A stretch of DNA of 64,000 nucleotides from Hyphomicrobiales bacterium (lineage in GTDB: Bacteria > Pseudomonadota > Alphaproteobacteria > Rhizobiales > Beijerinckiaceae). Under the pieces are notes generated by a model, which was not told where the DNA came from, did no database searches, and saw only the letters and a list, made by a program, of their open reading frames with translations. Every line of letters starts with the position of its first letter. The first letter of the stretch is position 1. Location of the stretch: the NCBI GenBank assembly GCA_900470775.1, contig UCBZ01000027.1:1-64000 (forward strand), read 5' to 3'. The translations under genes and the position numbers were made by a program. Below, one piece after another: positions 1-7,495 of the stretch.

Positions 1-39
1 AAAAAAAGCATGCTCGCGGAGGGGGAGGACGACATATGA
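1..39 (+). CDS. 3' end of IS3-family transposase OrfA (cut by window edge)
   Basis: The first bases read in frame as KKSMLAEGEDDI then stop, matching the C-terminus of the OrfA copies at 9314-9688 and 38782-39156. The A7-G run at 1-8 is the usual IS3 slippery site, where a -1 shift would give the OrfAB fusion transposase. The rest of OrfA lies before the window. The stop overlaps the ATG of OrfB at 36. Confidence 0.8.
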   Translation, partial: KKSMLAEGEDDI

Positions 40-1016
40 GGTATCCTGCCTCCGAGAAGGCCGAGATCATCCGGCTGGTCGAAGCCTCGCATCTGCCGGC
101 AAGGCGCACATTGGGCAAACTCGGCATCCCCAGGGCGACCTTCTATCGCTGGTATGATCGCTATCTCTCCGGCGGGGTCGAGGCGCTCGCCGATCATCGC
201 TCACGGCCCGACCGCGTCTGGAACCGAATCCCTGACCCAATCCGGGTCGAGATCGTCGAGCTGGCGCTACGCGAGACGGAGCTGAGCCCACGCGAGCTGT
301 CGGTGCGGTTCACCGACGAGAAGAGGTACTTCGTCTCGGAAGCATCGGTGTATCGGCTGCTGAAGGCGCATGACCTGATCACCAGCCCGGCCTACATCGT
401 CATCAAGGCGGCGTCCGAGTTCAAGGACAAGACGACGGCGCCCAACCAGCTCTGGCAGACCGACTTCACCTACCTGAAGAGCACGGGCTGGGGCTGGTAT
501 TATCTCTCGACCGTGCTCGACGACTTCTCCCGCTTCATCGTCGCCTGGAAGCTCTGCGCCACGATGCGCGCGGACGACGTCACCGCCACGCTCGATCTGG
601 CGTTGGCGGCATCGGGGCTCGACCAGATCACGGTCGCTCATCGACCCAGGCTGTTGAGCGACAACGGCAGTTCCTACATCTCGGCCGACCTCGCCACCTG
701 GCTCGACGGCAAGGGCATGAAACACGTTCGCGGCGCGCCCTATCATCCCCAGACGCAGGGCAAGATCGAGCGCTGGCACCAGACCTTGAAGAACCGCATC
801 CTGCTGGAAAACTACTATCTGCCCGGCGGTCTCGAACGGCAGGTTGCCGCCTTCGTCGAGCATTACAACCATGTCCGCTACCACGAGAGCCTCGGGAACC
901 TGACGCCCGCCGATGTCTACTTCGGCCGCGGGCAGGCCATCCTCACCGAACGCGAAAGGATCAAGCGACAGACCATCCAGGAGAGGCGCTTGCAGCATCA
1001 GCTGCAGGCCGCATAA
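36..1016 (+). CDS. IS3-family transposase OrfB (DDE integrase)
   Basis: This is the catalytic half of an IS3-family transposase, 326 aa. An N-terminal helix-turn-helix (about residues 1-55, LGIPRATFYRWYDRYLSGG) is followed by an HTH_21-like segment and an rve integrase core. The core shows WQTDFTYLK (first Asp), LLSDNGSSY (second Asp) and HPQTQGKIERWHQTLK (Glu). It appears complete and is the only undamaged OrfB of the three IS3 copies in the window. The start overlaps the OrfA stop, and in this family OrfB is normally made as an OrfAB frameshift fusion. The right terminal repeat follows at 1047-1070. Confidence 0.92.
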   Translation: MRYPASEKAEIIRLVEASHLPARRTLGKLGIPRATFYRWYDRYLSGGVEALADHRSRPDRVWNRIPDPIRVEIVELALRETELSPRELSVRFTDEKRYFVSEASVYRLLKAHDLITSPAYIVIKAASEFKDKTTAPNQLWQTDFTYLKSTGWGWYYLSTVLDDFSRFIVAWKLCATMRADDVTATLDLALAASGLDQITVAHRPRLLSDNGSSYISADLATWLDGKGMKHVRGAPYHPQTQGKIERWHQTLKNRILLENYYLPGGLERQVAAFVEHYNHVRYHESLGNLTPADVYFGRGQAILTERERIKRQTIQERRLQHQLQAA

Positions 1017-1046
1017 CCTCAAACCCAGATGAGCCAGAACCTCCGT

Positions 1047-1070
1047 TCCTGAGAAACGAAAACGGTCTCA
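1047..1070 (+). repeat. Right terminal inverted repeat of the IS3 element
   Basis: Read inward on the minus strand the end begins TGAGACCGTTTTCGTTTCTC. The left ends of the other two copies begin TGGGACCATTTAGGGG (from 9248) and TGAGACAGTTTAGGGG (minus strand, from 39222), so the TGRGAC.RTTT core is shared. The element therefore ends near 1070. Confidence 0.7.
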
Positions 1071-1182
1071 AATTATCTGACGACGGACAGTTCGCGGATT
1101 GTCATTTCCACCGGTCTGGCATTACTTAATATCTCGCCATCCAATGAAATATCGACCGAGCATGGAATTTGCTGGTTGCGCA

Positions 1183-2013
1183 TTACCAAGTCCTTCCCTC
1201 AATGGCCCTTGCGGGACTGAAGTCGCTCCAGGATGACGGCTGGCAAGGAAGAGATAATTCGATCATCGTCCCCTGCGATAAAGCGGAATCGATTGTCGCG
1301 CTGCCGCCGTGCGCTCTGGCAAATATCGCCACCATCGTAAGGCGAAGATCCGCGGTTGCCAGGGATGCTTCTCGATCAGGTCGACGGCCATACGCGGGAT
1401 ATGCACCCGCGTCCGCGCGTCCGTGACCGGTATCGCGAATGCGGACCACAACGTAGCTGCGTCCGCCCTCCGCGGGCTTCGTGACGCGACGGATATCAAT
1501 GCAAACCTGCCCCCCACCGGGCATAGTTTCATGTGCGCTCGCGACGAGGTTGAAGAGAGCAAGCCTGAGTTCGGGCTCGACGCAAAACACGCTGGGAATA
1601 TCTGAAGCGGCAGTCATTCTGAGAGTGCTCCCTGATCCGAGCATCCATCTCAACGGGGCGCGCAAGCTGAACAGCAGATCGCCGACCTGTACCAAAGTCC
1701 GTTTCGCGCGCGGCGCGGAGGCGGGGTGCCCATGCGCAATGAGGACATTTGCCCTGTCGGCGGCGGAGCTGATCTGTTCAAGGATCGCGACTGCATCGCG
1801 AACCCTACCTTCGCGGATGCAACGTTCGACGACCCGAACGCCGCTTGAAACGACCTGCAATACGTTATTGAGCTCGTGAATTCCTACGTCATAGTAGGGC
1901 AATGCTTCGATCTCAGATATTTCAAGCGGGGCAAGACCGTAAGTCAGCATTGCCGGAGCTTGCGCAGCGGTCTCCGTCCAGGCCGCAAATAACCTCGCAC
2001 GAACAGGGATCAT
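1183..2013 (-). CDS. Degenerate histidine-kinase-like protein (paralogue 1)
   Basis: This 276-aa soluble protein has no membrane segment. A dimerisation-type helix carries an H-box-like HELNNVLQVVSSG with His46, followed by a HATPase_c-like domain (about 105-258). The G1 box is kept (DTGHG, 194-198). The N-box reads FNLVASAHET, with Ser where kinases of this type usually have Asn, and the GLGL of the G2 box is replaced by ADLRL. ATP binding is therefore doubtful. It lies 43 bp downstream of an AraC gene on the same strand. Protein and gene order match the pair at 61321-63013, so the module is duplicated. It could be a pseudokinase partner of the AraC protein; no signal is known. Confidence 0.72.
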   Translation of the reverse strand: MIPVRARLFAAWTETAAQAPAMLTYGLAPLEISEIEALPYYDVGIHELNNVLQVVSSGVRVVERCIREGRVRDAVAILEQISSAADRANVLIAHGHPASAPRAKRTLVQVGDLLFSLRAPLRWMLGSGSTLRMTAASDIPSVFCVEPELRLALFNLVASAHETMPGGGQVCIDIRRVTKPAEGGRSYVVVRIRDTGHGRADAGAYPAYGRRPDREASLATADLRLTMVAIFARAHGGSATIDSALSQGTMIELSLPCQPSSWSDFSPARAIEGRTW

Positions 2014-2056
2014 TTGATGGTCCTAATGCAATATTGATTATCTTGATACCTGAAAT

Positions 2057-2869
2057 TCAGGCGGCGACGCACAGTTGTTCGCAGCGCCAGCGATACGGCG
2101 TATCGCCGACAATCTTTCCGAAGATTGTGGTGAAGTGCGCCTGGGTCTGGAAGCCGACCGATAGGGCTACGTTCACGAGAGTCTCCGAGGTCGAAACAAG
2201 CAAATGCTGTGCTCGCTCGATCCGCTTCCGCAAAATGAAGTCGTGCGGCCGGAGGCCGGTTGCGGCGCGGAATTGGCTCGCAAAATACATCCGACTCATG
2301 CCCGCCTCAGCGGCCAGATCGGCTAAAGTGATCTGCTCGGCGAGGTTGTTGTCAACATAATCATAAATTCGCTTCAATCGCCACTTTGGCAGAGCCAAGA
2401 CAGGCCGTCGTGTCTCGCACGTAGCGCTGGGAATCCGCATATCGAAGAGGCTTGCAACGAGAGCGAGGCGCATCGTGTTCTCTTCGTTACGCTCAAGTTT
2501 GTCAGCGCCGATCCCAGCTGCGCCGAGGGCCTTGGAGAGCTTTTCCAGGACTGGAAAAGCCTCGATCGAGGCAGCAGCATGCCCGGCCTCGGAATTCCGC
2601 GTCACAGCGCTGAAAAGCTCATACGCATATCGGGGAACTCGGAAGTGAAGAGCATTCGCATGCTCCCCATTTGATGCACCGATGGGGTGGCCGATCTCAG
2701 CGGCCGATGGCCGTTTCAAATGAAGCACGACGTCGAAAAGCCGAGCATCGGGTGATGGCTCCATCATTCCTGCTGTTTCCTGAGCCTTCGGCCACCGGTT
2801 AATTGAGACGAAGGCGGATTGCTGAGATCCATGCAGTGATGACGAAGTGATTAGAGGCTGCGATGTCAT
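2057..2869 (-). CDS. AraC-family transcriptional regulator (paralogue 1)
   Basis: This 270-aa protein has a poorly conserved N-terminal half and a C-terminal AraC/XylS DNA-binding domain with two helix-turn-helix motifs. The domain begins LPKWRLKRIYDYVDNNLAEQ, continues with AGMSRMYFASQFRAATG and ends with the family signature VGFQTQAHFTTIFGKIVGDTPYRWR. It is strongly similar over this domain to the protein at 61321-62169. Its N-terminal half has no recognisable cupin motif. It is co-directional with the kinase-like gene at 1183-2013 and probably co-transcribed. An AT-rich stretch (2880-3000) upstream probably holds the promoter. Confidence 0.9.
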   Translation of the reverse strand: MTSQPLITSSSLHGSQQSAFVSINRWPKAQETAGMMEPSPDARLFDVVLHLKRPSAAEIGHPIGASNGEHANALHFRVPRYAYELFSAVTRNSEAGHAAASIEAFPVLEKLSKALGAAGIGADKLERNEENTMRLALVASLFDMRIPSATCETRRPVLALPKWRLKRIYDYVDNNLAEQITLADLAAEAGMSRMYFASQFRAATGLRPHDFILRKRIERAQHLLVSTSETLVNVALSVGFQTQAHFTTIFGKIVGDTPYRWRCEQLCVAA

Positions 2870-3384
2870 GTAAAGATCTCTCGTCGCTGAAAGCCGCCAC
2901 CAGATCGAACGTTGAATTTTTCTCTAAAGAGTATGCGCAATACAAATCATAGAACACTATTACTGTATGCTATATTGTGATTGATTGATCGAAATGGAAG
3001 CTCAGAAATCAACGTCTCCTTAATGACTTGTATTTTATCTGCTTGAGCGACGATCTCTAGTGAACTAGAGTTTGCAGCGCTACTGCATGAGGTTGGTGCG
3101 AATATACGTAAGGATGGGAGGCAATCCAGAGCCCGCTGACATGGCCTCCTCGTAGGATCACCGTCCGCGGCTCTCGCGAAACGAAGAGCGTCCGCAACCG
3201 ATCAAGGGCGCGGACGCGGAGCATTGTGGAGCAGTGAAGGCACAGCCAATCGCGTACCGTTGAAGCTCATGGGGGACGGCTATTGGTCGATAGCCCGCCA
3301 GGAGGCGGAGCCACCTTCCACCTTATCCTGCCTGCAGCGCAGTAAAGAGGCACGACCCCAGAGCACTGGGGCGGCGCACACCAG
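2870..3384. other. Intergenic stretch, AT-rich then featureless
   Basis: About 2880-3070 is AT-rich compared with the surrounding DNA and lies upstream of the minus-strand AraC gene, so it probably contains that promoter. From 3070 to 3384 there is no convincing reading frame. The last part may be decayed upstream sequence of the LuxR-type relic that follows. Confidence 0.4.
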
Positions 3385-3570
3385 ACCCTGACGCGACGCG
3401 AGCGCGAGCTGATGACGCCTGTAGTCTCCGATCTTATGAGCAAGCAACTCGCCGGTGCCCTTGGCCCGGGCGAGATTACGGTGAAGGTCTATCGCACGAC
3501 GTCATGCGGAAAATGGGCGGCCGCATACGACCCGATCTCGTCCGCAAGGTGGAAGCCCTCGGCATTCCAC
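3385..3570 (+). pseudogene. Relic of a FixJ-type response regulator (LuxR HTH domain)
   Basis: From 3385 the DNA reads TLTRREREL then LMSKQLAGALGPGEITVKVY, the opening of a LuxR/FixJ helix-turn-helix. After a frameshift near 3490 it continues as HDVMRKMGGR and then PDLVRKVEALGIP. Together these match the C-terminal output domain of FixJ/NodW-type regulators almost end to end. There is no start and no receiver domain, so only the 3' third survives. A separate intact receiver gene follows at 3694 but is not in frame with it. Confidence 0.75.
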
Positions 3571-3693
3571 TGATAAAAACGCTCAAACAAACCTGCGTAT
3601 GATGTTCGCGGCGCGCGCGATCGGCCATAACCAAGAAAGGCGGCGCACCAAGGTCCTCATTCAGTGCGACCATCGGCACGAAGAAACGTGATC

Positions 3694-4092
3694 ATGCAAC
3701 ACACACCGAAAATTGCGATCGTCGACGACGACGATGGTGTTCGCAGCGCCCTCGCCAGCCTGATCCGATCACTTGGCTATGATGCGCGCTGTTATGGTTC
3801 GGCATTGGCTTTCTTGGCGGACCATGAGACCGGCGATCCCGACTGCATGATCACCGACGTCCAGATGCCCGGAATGACCGGAGACCAACTCCAAACCGAA
3901 CTGATTGCAGCCGGGCGGCGCTTCCCAATAATCTTCATGACAGCGTTCCCGACGGCAGCGACGCGCGATCGCGTCATGGCGGCCGGCGCCTCCGCCTTTC
4001 TCGACAAGCCGGCAGAACCCGACACCATTGCGAGCCAAGTCGTCTCGGCGTTCGTGCATCACCGCGGGCGAACACATCCCCGGTGGGGCTGA
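3694..4092 (+). CDS. Single-domain response regulator (CheY/FixJ-type receiver)
   Basis: This 132-aa protein is a single receiver domain. It shows the acidic patch IVDDDDG (D11-D14), the phospho-acceptor Asp55 in MITDVQMPGMTG, the conserved Thr in IIFMTAFP and Lys in FLDKPAEP. No output domain follows. The sequence is closest in style to FixJ-type receivers. The ATG at 3694 is chosen because homologous receivers start just before the PKIAIVDDD strand. Single-domain receivers usually act in phosphorelays or by protein contact. The kinase is unknown; the degenerate kinase-like genes in this window are weak candidates. Confidence 0.85.
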   Translation: MQHTPKIAIVDDDDGVRSALASLIRSLGYDARCYGSALAFLADHETGDPDCMITDVQMPGMTGDQLQTELIAAGRRFPIIFMTAFPTAATRDRVMAAGASAFLDKPAEPDTIASQVVSAFVHHRGRTHPRWG

Positions 4093-4220
4093 CGAGTGCT
4101 CCATCCAAAACCTGACGTCCTACACTTTGGTACGATGCGATGAACCGAGCGTCGGATTCTGGGCATACGCTACGCGTCCTAGGCTTTTCTCCATCGACGG
4201 ACTCGACGCGGAGAAAGGGC

Positions 4221-4540
4221 CATGTCCGTTCCCGATCCCCTGCTCCGGCGGCGCGGCGTCATCGCCGGGGTTGCCGGCATCTCGGAGGCGGACCCGCTCC
4301 CGGCAGCAAGCTTCGCCGGGACCATTTTGTGAACCACCACCCCAGAGAACATCGTCCCATAAGCCGGTTTCATCACCACAAGCACGGCGTTGAGATCTTT
4401 GCGGAGGCGGATCAGACCGGGAACTGCAGGCGATCAGTCGACCGGATCTTACCGTATGCCGATGCTGGCGTACTTTCGGCCAAGCTCCTGCAGCAGGGGC
4501 ACGCTGAAGCTCCATCCAGGCTTCCCGCACCTTCAAGCTC
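4221..4540 (+). pseudogene. Relic of a Tat-exported alpha/beta hydrolase with internal deletion
   Basis: An ATG at 4221 opens a Tat-like start (LLRRRGVIAGVAGI). Pieces of the chloroperoxidase-like hydrolase at 50663-51505 follow: GFITT...HGVEIF from about 4368, then EADQTG, then [13 protein letters not shown] (about 4450-4490) and, after a frameshift, GTLKLHPGFPH. The middle of the enzyme, including the nucleophile region, is missing. The order matches the intact protein, so this is one gene that lost its centre and gained frameshifts. Confidence 0.7.
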
Positions 4541-4737
4541 TTCGAGATCGGGGTAGTGGTAGGCCTTGCTCGTCGCGTCCTTGATCGTGCGGTTCATCCG
4601 CTCGCCCTGTCCATTTGTCCATTGGTGGGGCTTGGTCAGTTTGTGCTCGATGCCATTGGCGAGGCAGAGGCGGTCGAACATGTGCGAGCCCACTGGTGAG
4701 AGACGCCATTGCAATTCTTCGGCAGGTCGGCGAACGG
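4531..4737 (-). pseudogene. IS481-type transposase fragment
   Basis: The minus strand reads HMFDRLCLANGIEHKLTKP, then WTNGQGERMNRTIKDAT and YHYPDLEEL. This is nearly identical to the longer IS481-type remnant at 34735-35320. Only a small internal part of the integrase core is present, with the catalytic Glu segment and one short deletion. It abuts the hydrolase relic on one side and the proline-rich relic on the other. Confidence 0.8.
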
Positions 4738-5060
4738 ACCACCGGTGCCGGGCCGGCACCGGTGACCGGATGGAGGTGGCCGAACAGGGTTCTACGAGCG
4801 GGAGGGGGCGGTAGGACAGGATACTGAGAGCCGGTAGGCGGCGGCAACCCAAGGCCGAACCTATCCGTTAAAGCCCTCGTGCCAGGGGGCTTGGCTTGGT
4901 AGCGAAAGCCTATTCTCAGGCAAGTTGCCATAGTTATTGAACGAGAGTCTGGGGAGATTTAGCCCGGATTCATGGTGCGCCTCGGCTCCAAACAGCATTA
5001 AAATGCCGGCGAGAGCGGTAGCCTTTTGTATAATACAAGTTCGTAATTGGAAAGATACCG
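4738..5060 (-). pseudogene. Relic of the small secreted proline-rich protein found at 44485
   Basis: On the minus strand a hydrophobic leader-like stretch (ALAGILMLFGAEAHHESG) is followed by LPRLSFNNYGNLPEN, a stop, and then FGLGLPPPTGSQYPVLPPPP. The intact gene at 44485-44805 has SSFDNYANPHLSE and FDLGLPQPSGSQNPVLPPPS in the same order. An internal stop and loss of the start mark this copy as decayed. Its end is not defined. Confidence 0.6.
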
Positions 5061-5079
5061 ATGCGTTGTTCAGTATGAT

Positions 5080-5206
5080 TGACGACCGTCCGGCCTGAGC
5101 CCCTGCGCCGACTGCGGGTAGTCGCAAGGAGTGAGGCGGCTTGCGTTACAGAAGAGGGCATCAAGGCTCCAGTCTCGAGGATCTCGCGTCGTGAGACAGG
5201 GTCCAT
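5080..5206 (-). pseudogene. Possible N-terminal remnant of a Tat-exported protein
   Basis: After a ribosome-binding-site-like AAGGAATTG, an ATG on the minus strand (5206) opens MDPVSRREILETGALM, which resembles a Tat signal (SRRxIL, then an apolar run). No mature domain follows. I cannot name the parent protein. Confidence 0.35.
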
Positions 5207-5837
5207 GTTCAATTCCTTCCTTCGAAACGGTTGGGATCGGCGGGGCTTCCACGGCTGAGGTGATGTGCGTGCCGAACCTCGGCTTAGGATCAGTTCGCCC
5301 CTGTCCATTGGCGTGAAAGCGCGATGCGGTATGCGCCTGATGCCCGTCCGAGTTGAACAGTGGCTGACGTTCGCGGCATTGCTGGGAACGGATCAACTTT
5401 GTCGCCGCATCCTTTGCTTTCGACTGGCGAGTATGGGGTGATGCTCGTCTTTGCGACCTCTGCGCTCCGCAGCCGTCGAGGGTAGAATGACGTCATCGCA
5501 AGTATGTTCTTCTCAAATTGCACCGAAATTACCTATTTGCACGACCGGAATTATAAAATTGAATATTATCAATCAATTGACGATTCTGATATTCATGAAT
5601 TCACAACGGCGTCTGAATGAATTATACAATGGTGTTATTCCAATAAGCTTCAATATAGTTCTCAGTTCCATGGAGCGATGTAACAGTCGATCCCGCAGGA
5701 CGGAGCGCCTGCCTACAGACGCCGTTCAGCTTGCCGCCGGAGGCTACGGCGGATGCGTGGTTAGGCCAAGCTCCTCGTTGCGCATCGTTCAATATGCATC
5801 GCGGACGTTCCGCGATGGCGTTGGTCCAAGGTGTCTC
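5207..5837. other. Intergenic stretch upstream of the polyketide synthase operon
   Basis: No supported gene is seen. About 5515-5660 is clearly AT-rich and is the likely promoter region for the type III PKS operon. The PKS frame is open upstream of 5838, but that part has no PKS similarity. Confidence 0.4.
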
Positions 5838-6965
5838 ATGCTGAGAACTGTCGAAGCTTCGATTCCGGCATTTGCGCCGCGCGACACGAATAGTCCGGGT
5901 CATGCGACTCGATACCGGAATCCGCCCGGCCTCCTGTCCGTCGCGACTGCGGTGCCTCCTTACAAGATCACCCAGTCCGACGCGGCCGCGGCGATGCATC
6001 ACATCTTCTCGGATATTTTTTCGCGCTCGGAGAAGATGGCGGGAGTGTTTGCCAGCACAGGCATCAGGCAACGCTATGCCGCCCGTCCCCTGGACTGGTA
6101 TCTCGCGCCGCAAGGTTGGCCAGAGCGCGCAGCAGTCTATGTCAAGGAGGGTAGCAGGCTCTTCATTGACGTCGCCGCTAAGGCCCTCGCCAAGGCGAAT
6201 TGCACCGCGCAAGAGGTAGATGTCATCGTCTTCGTGTCCTCCAGTGGCATTGCGGTGCCGAGCCTGGATGCCGTCGTCCATGCGCGCATGGGTTTTCGCC
6301 CGGACATCCAACGTGTGCCGGTGTTCGGGCTTGGTTGTGCCGGTGGAGCCACCGGGCTCGCTGTGGCTGCCCGACTGGCCACGGCGCAGCCCGGGGCGAC
6401 GGTGCTAATGGTCACTGTGGAGCTCAACACGCTCTCGTTCCGGCTGGACCGTCCCGACAAGGCAAGCCTCATATCGTCGGCGCTCTTCGGCGACGGAGCG
6501 GCGGCCTGCGTGCTGCGGAGCGGCGAGCGAGGTCTAGCCGTGATCGACGGCGCCGGAGAACACCTATGGCCTGATACCCTCGGCATCATGGGATGGAGCA
6601 TCGATCCCGTCGGGTTCGGCGTCCTTTTGGTGCCGGACGTGCCGGCCTTTGCCGCGGCCAATCTGCGCCCGGCCGTTGAGAGGATCCTTGCCCGCATCGG
6701 CCTGGCAGTCGGCGATATCGCCCGCTTCGTCTGCCATCCGGGAGGGACGAAGGTGGTCGCGGCGATTGAACGGTCGTTCGGCCTCGAGCAGGGCGCGCTC
6801 GAACATGAACGAGGCGTGCTCGCCGATTTCGGCAACATGTCGGCGCCGACCGTCCTCTTCATTTTGGAAAGAGTGATCGCGCAGGGATTGCCGGCCCGGG
6901 CCGCGCTTGTGTCAATGGGGCCTGGCTTCACCGCGTCCTGCGTGTCCCTCACCCAGGCGGCGTGA
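5838..6965 (+). CDS. Type III polyketide synthase (chalcone/stilbene synthase family)
   Basis: This 375-aa protein has the thiolase fold of type III polyketide synthases, which condense an acyl-CoA starter with malonyl-CoA units. The catalytic triad is visible: Cys167 in VFGLGCAGG, His300 in FVCHPGGTKV and Asn333 in FGNMSAPTVLF. The ATG at 5838 gives the usual family length; the frame is open further upstream but without family sequence. It is followed 11 bp later by an ICMT-family methyltransferase and then a DHA2 exporter. PKS plus ICMT-like methyltransferase recalls the alkylresorcinol/alkylpyrone operons (srsAB, bpsAB). The product is probably a phenolic lipid or alkylpyrone, but starter and chain length cannot be read from sequence. 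Confidence 0.92.
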   Translation: MLRTVEASIPAFAPRDTNSPGHATRYRNPPGLLSVATAVPPYKITQSDAAAAMHHIFSDIFSRSEKMAGVFASTGIRQRYAARPLDWYLAPQGWPERAAVYVKEGSRLFIDVAAKALAKANCTAQEVDVIVFVSSSGIAVPSLDAVVHARMGFRPDIQRVPVFGLGCAGGATGLAVAARLATAQPGATVLMVTVELNTLSFRLDRPDKASLISSALFGDGAAACVLRSGERGLAVIDGAGEHLWPDTLGIMGWSIDPVGFGVLLVPDVPAFAAANLRPAVERILARIGLAVGDIARFVCHPGGTKVVAAIERSFGLEQGALEHERGVLADFGNMSAPTVLFILERVIAQGLPARAALVSMGPGFTASCVSLTQAA

Positions 6966-6976
6966 GGAGTACGGTC

Positions 6977-7495
6977 ATGGAAGCCACCCTCGTTCTCGCC
7001 TTCGTCACGCTACAGCGGCTGGGCGAATTGGTGCTGGCGCGGCGGAACATCGTCCGCTTGCTGGCTGCCGGAGCGCACGAAAGCGCGCCGGCTCACTACA
7101 CGTACATGGTGGCTTTGCATGCGCTATGGCTGGGCGGGCTGTGGTGGCTCGCATCAGGGCGTCCGGTCGATCTTTCGCTCCTTGTCGCCTTTGGCCTATT
7201 GCAGGCCGTACGTGTCTGGGTGATCGCGACCCTGGGAACGCGCTGGACGACGCGCATCATCGTATTGGAGGGGGCGCCGCTCGTCCGGCGTGGGCCGTAT
7301 CGATTTCTTGCGCATCCGAACTATGTCGTGGTCGTCGCAGAGATCGCCCTACTGCCGCTGATGTTCGGCCTGGTCTGGTATGCCGTGTTGTTCTCACTGC
7401 TGAACGCGCTCATTCTCTTCGTACGCATCCGTGCCGAGAACGCCGCCCTTGGCATTGGCGCGCGGTTCGCCGGAAAAAGTCGGGCCGCCGGATGA
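6977..7495 (+). CDS. Isoprenylcysteine carboxyl methyltransferase-family membrane methyltransferase
   Basis: This 172-aa membrane protein has about four to five hydrophobic segments and the ICMT/PEMT C-terminal signature (GPYRFLAHPNYVVVVAEI, then RIRAENAAL). In bacteria, proteins of this family next to type III polyketide synthases (SrsB, BpsB) methylate the phenolic or pyrone product. The ATG at 6977 follows TGAGGAGT, a good ribosome-binding site that overlaps the PKS stop. The stop overlaps the next start in an ATGA at 7492-7495, indicating translational coupling. It most likely modifies the polyketide at the membrane. Confidence 0.88.
   Translation: MEATLVLAFVTLQRLGELVLARRNIVRLLAAGAHESAPAHYTYMVALHALWLGGLWWLASGRPVDLSLLVAFGLLQAVRVWVIATLGTRWTTRIIVLEGAPLVRRGPYRFLAHPNYVVVVAEIALLPLMFGLVWYAVLFSLLNALILFVRIRAENAALGIGARFAGKSRAAG

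Noticed and set aside
6137-6952. A long minus-strand frame opposite the type III PKS
   Set aside because: The plus strand has a full PKS with its catalytic triad; the antisense translation is low-complexity and has no family.
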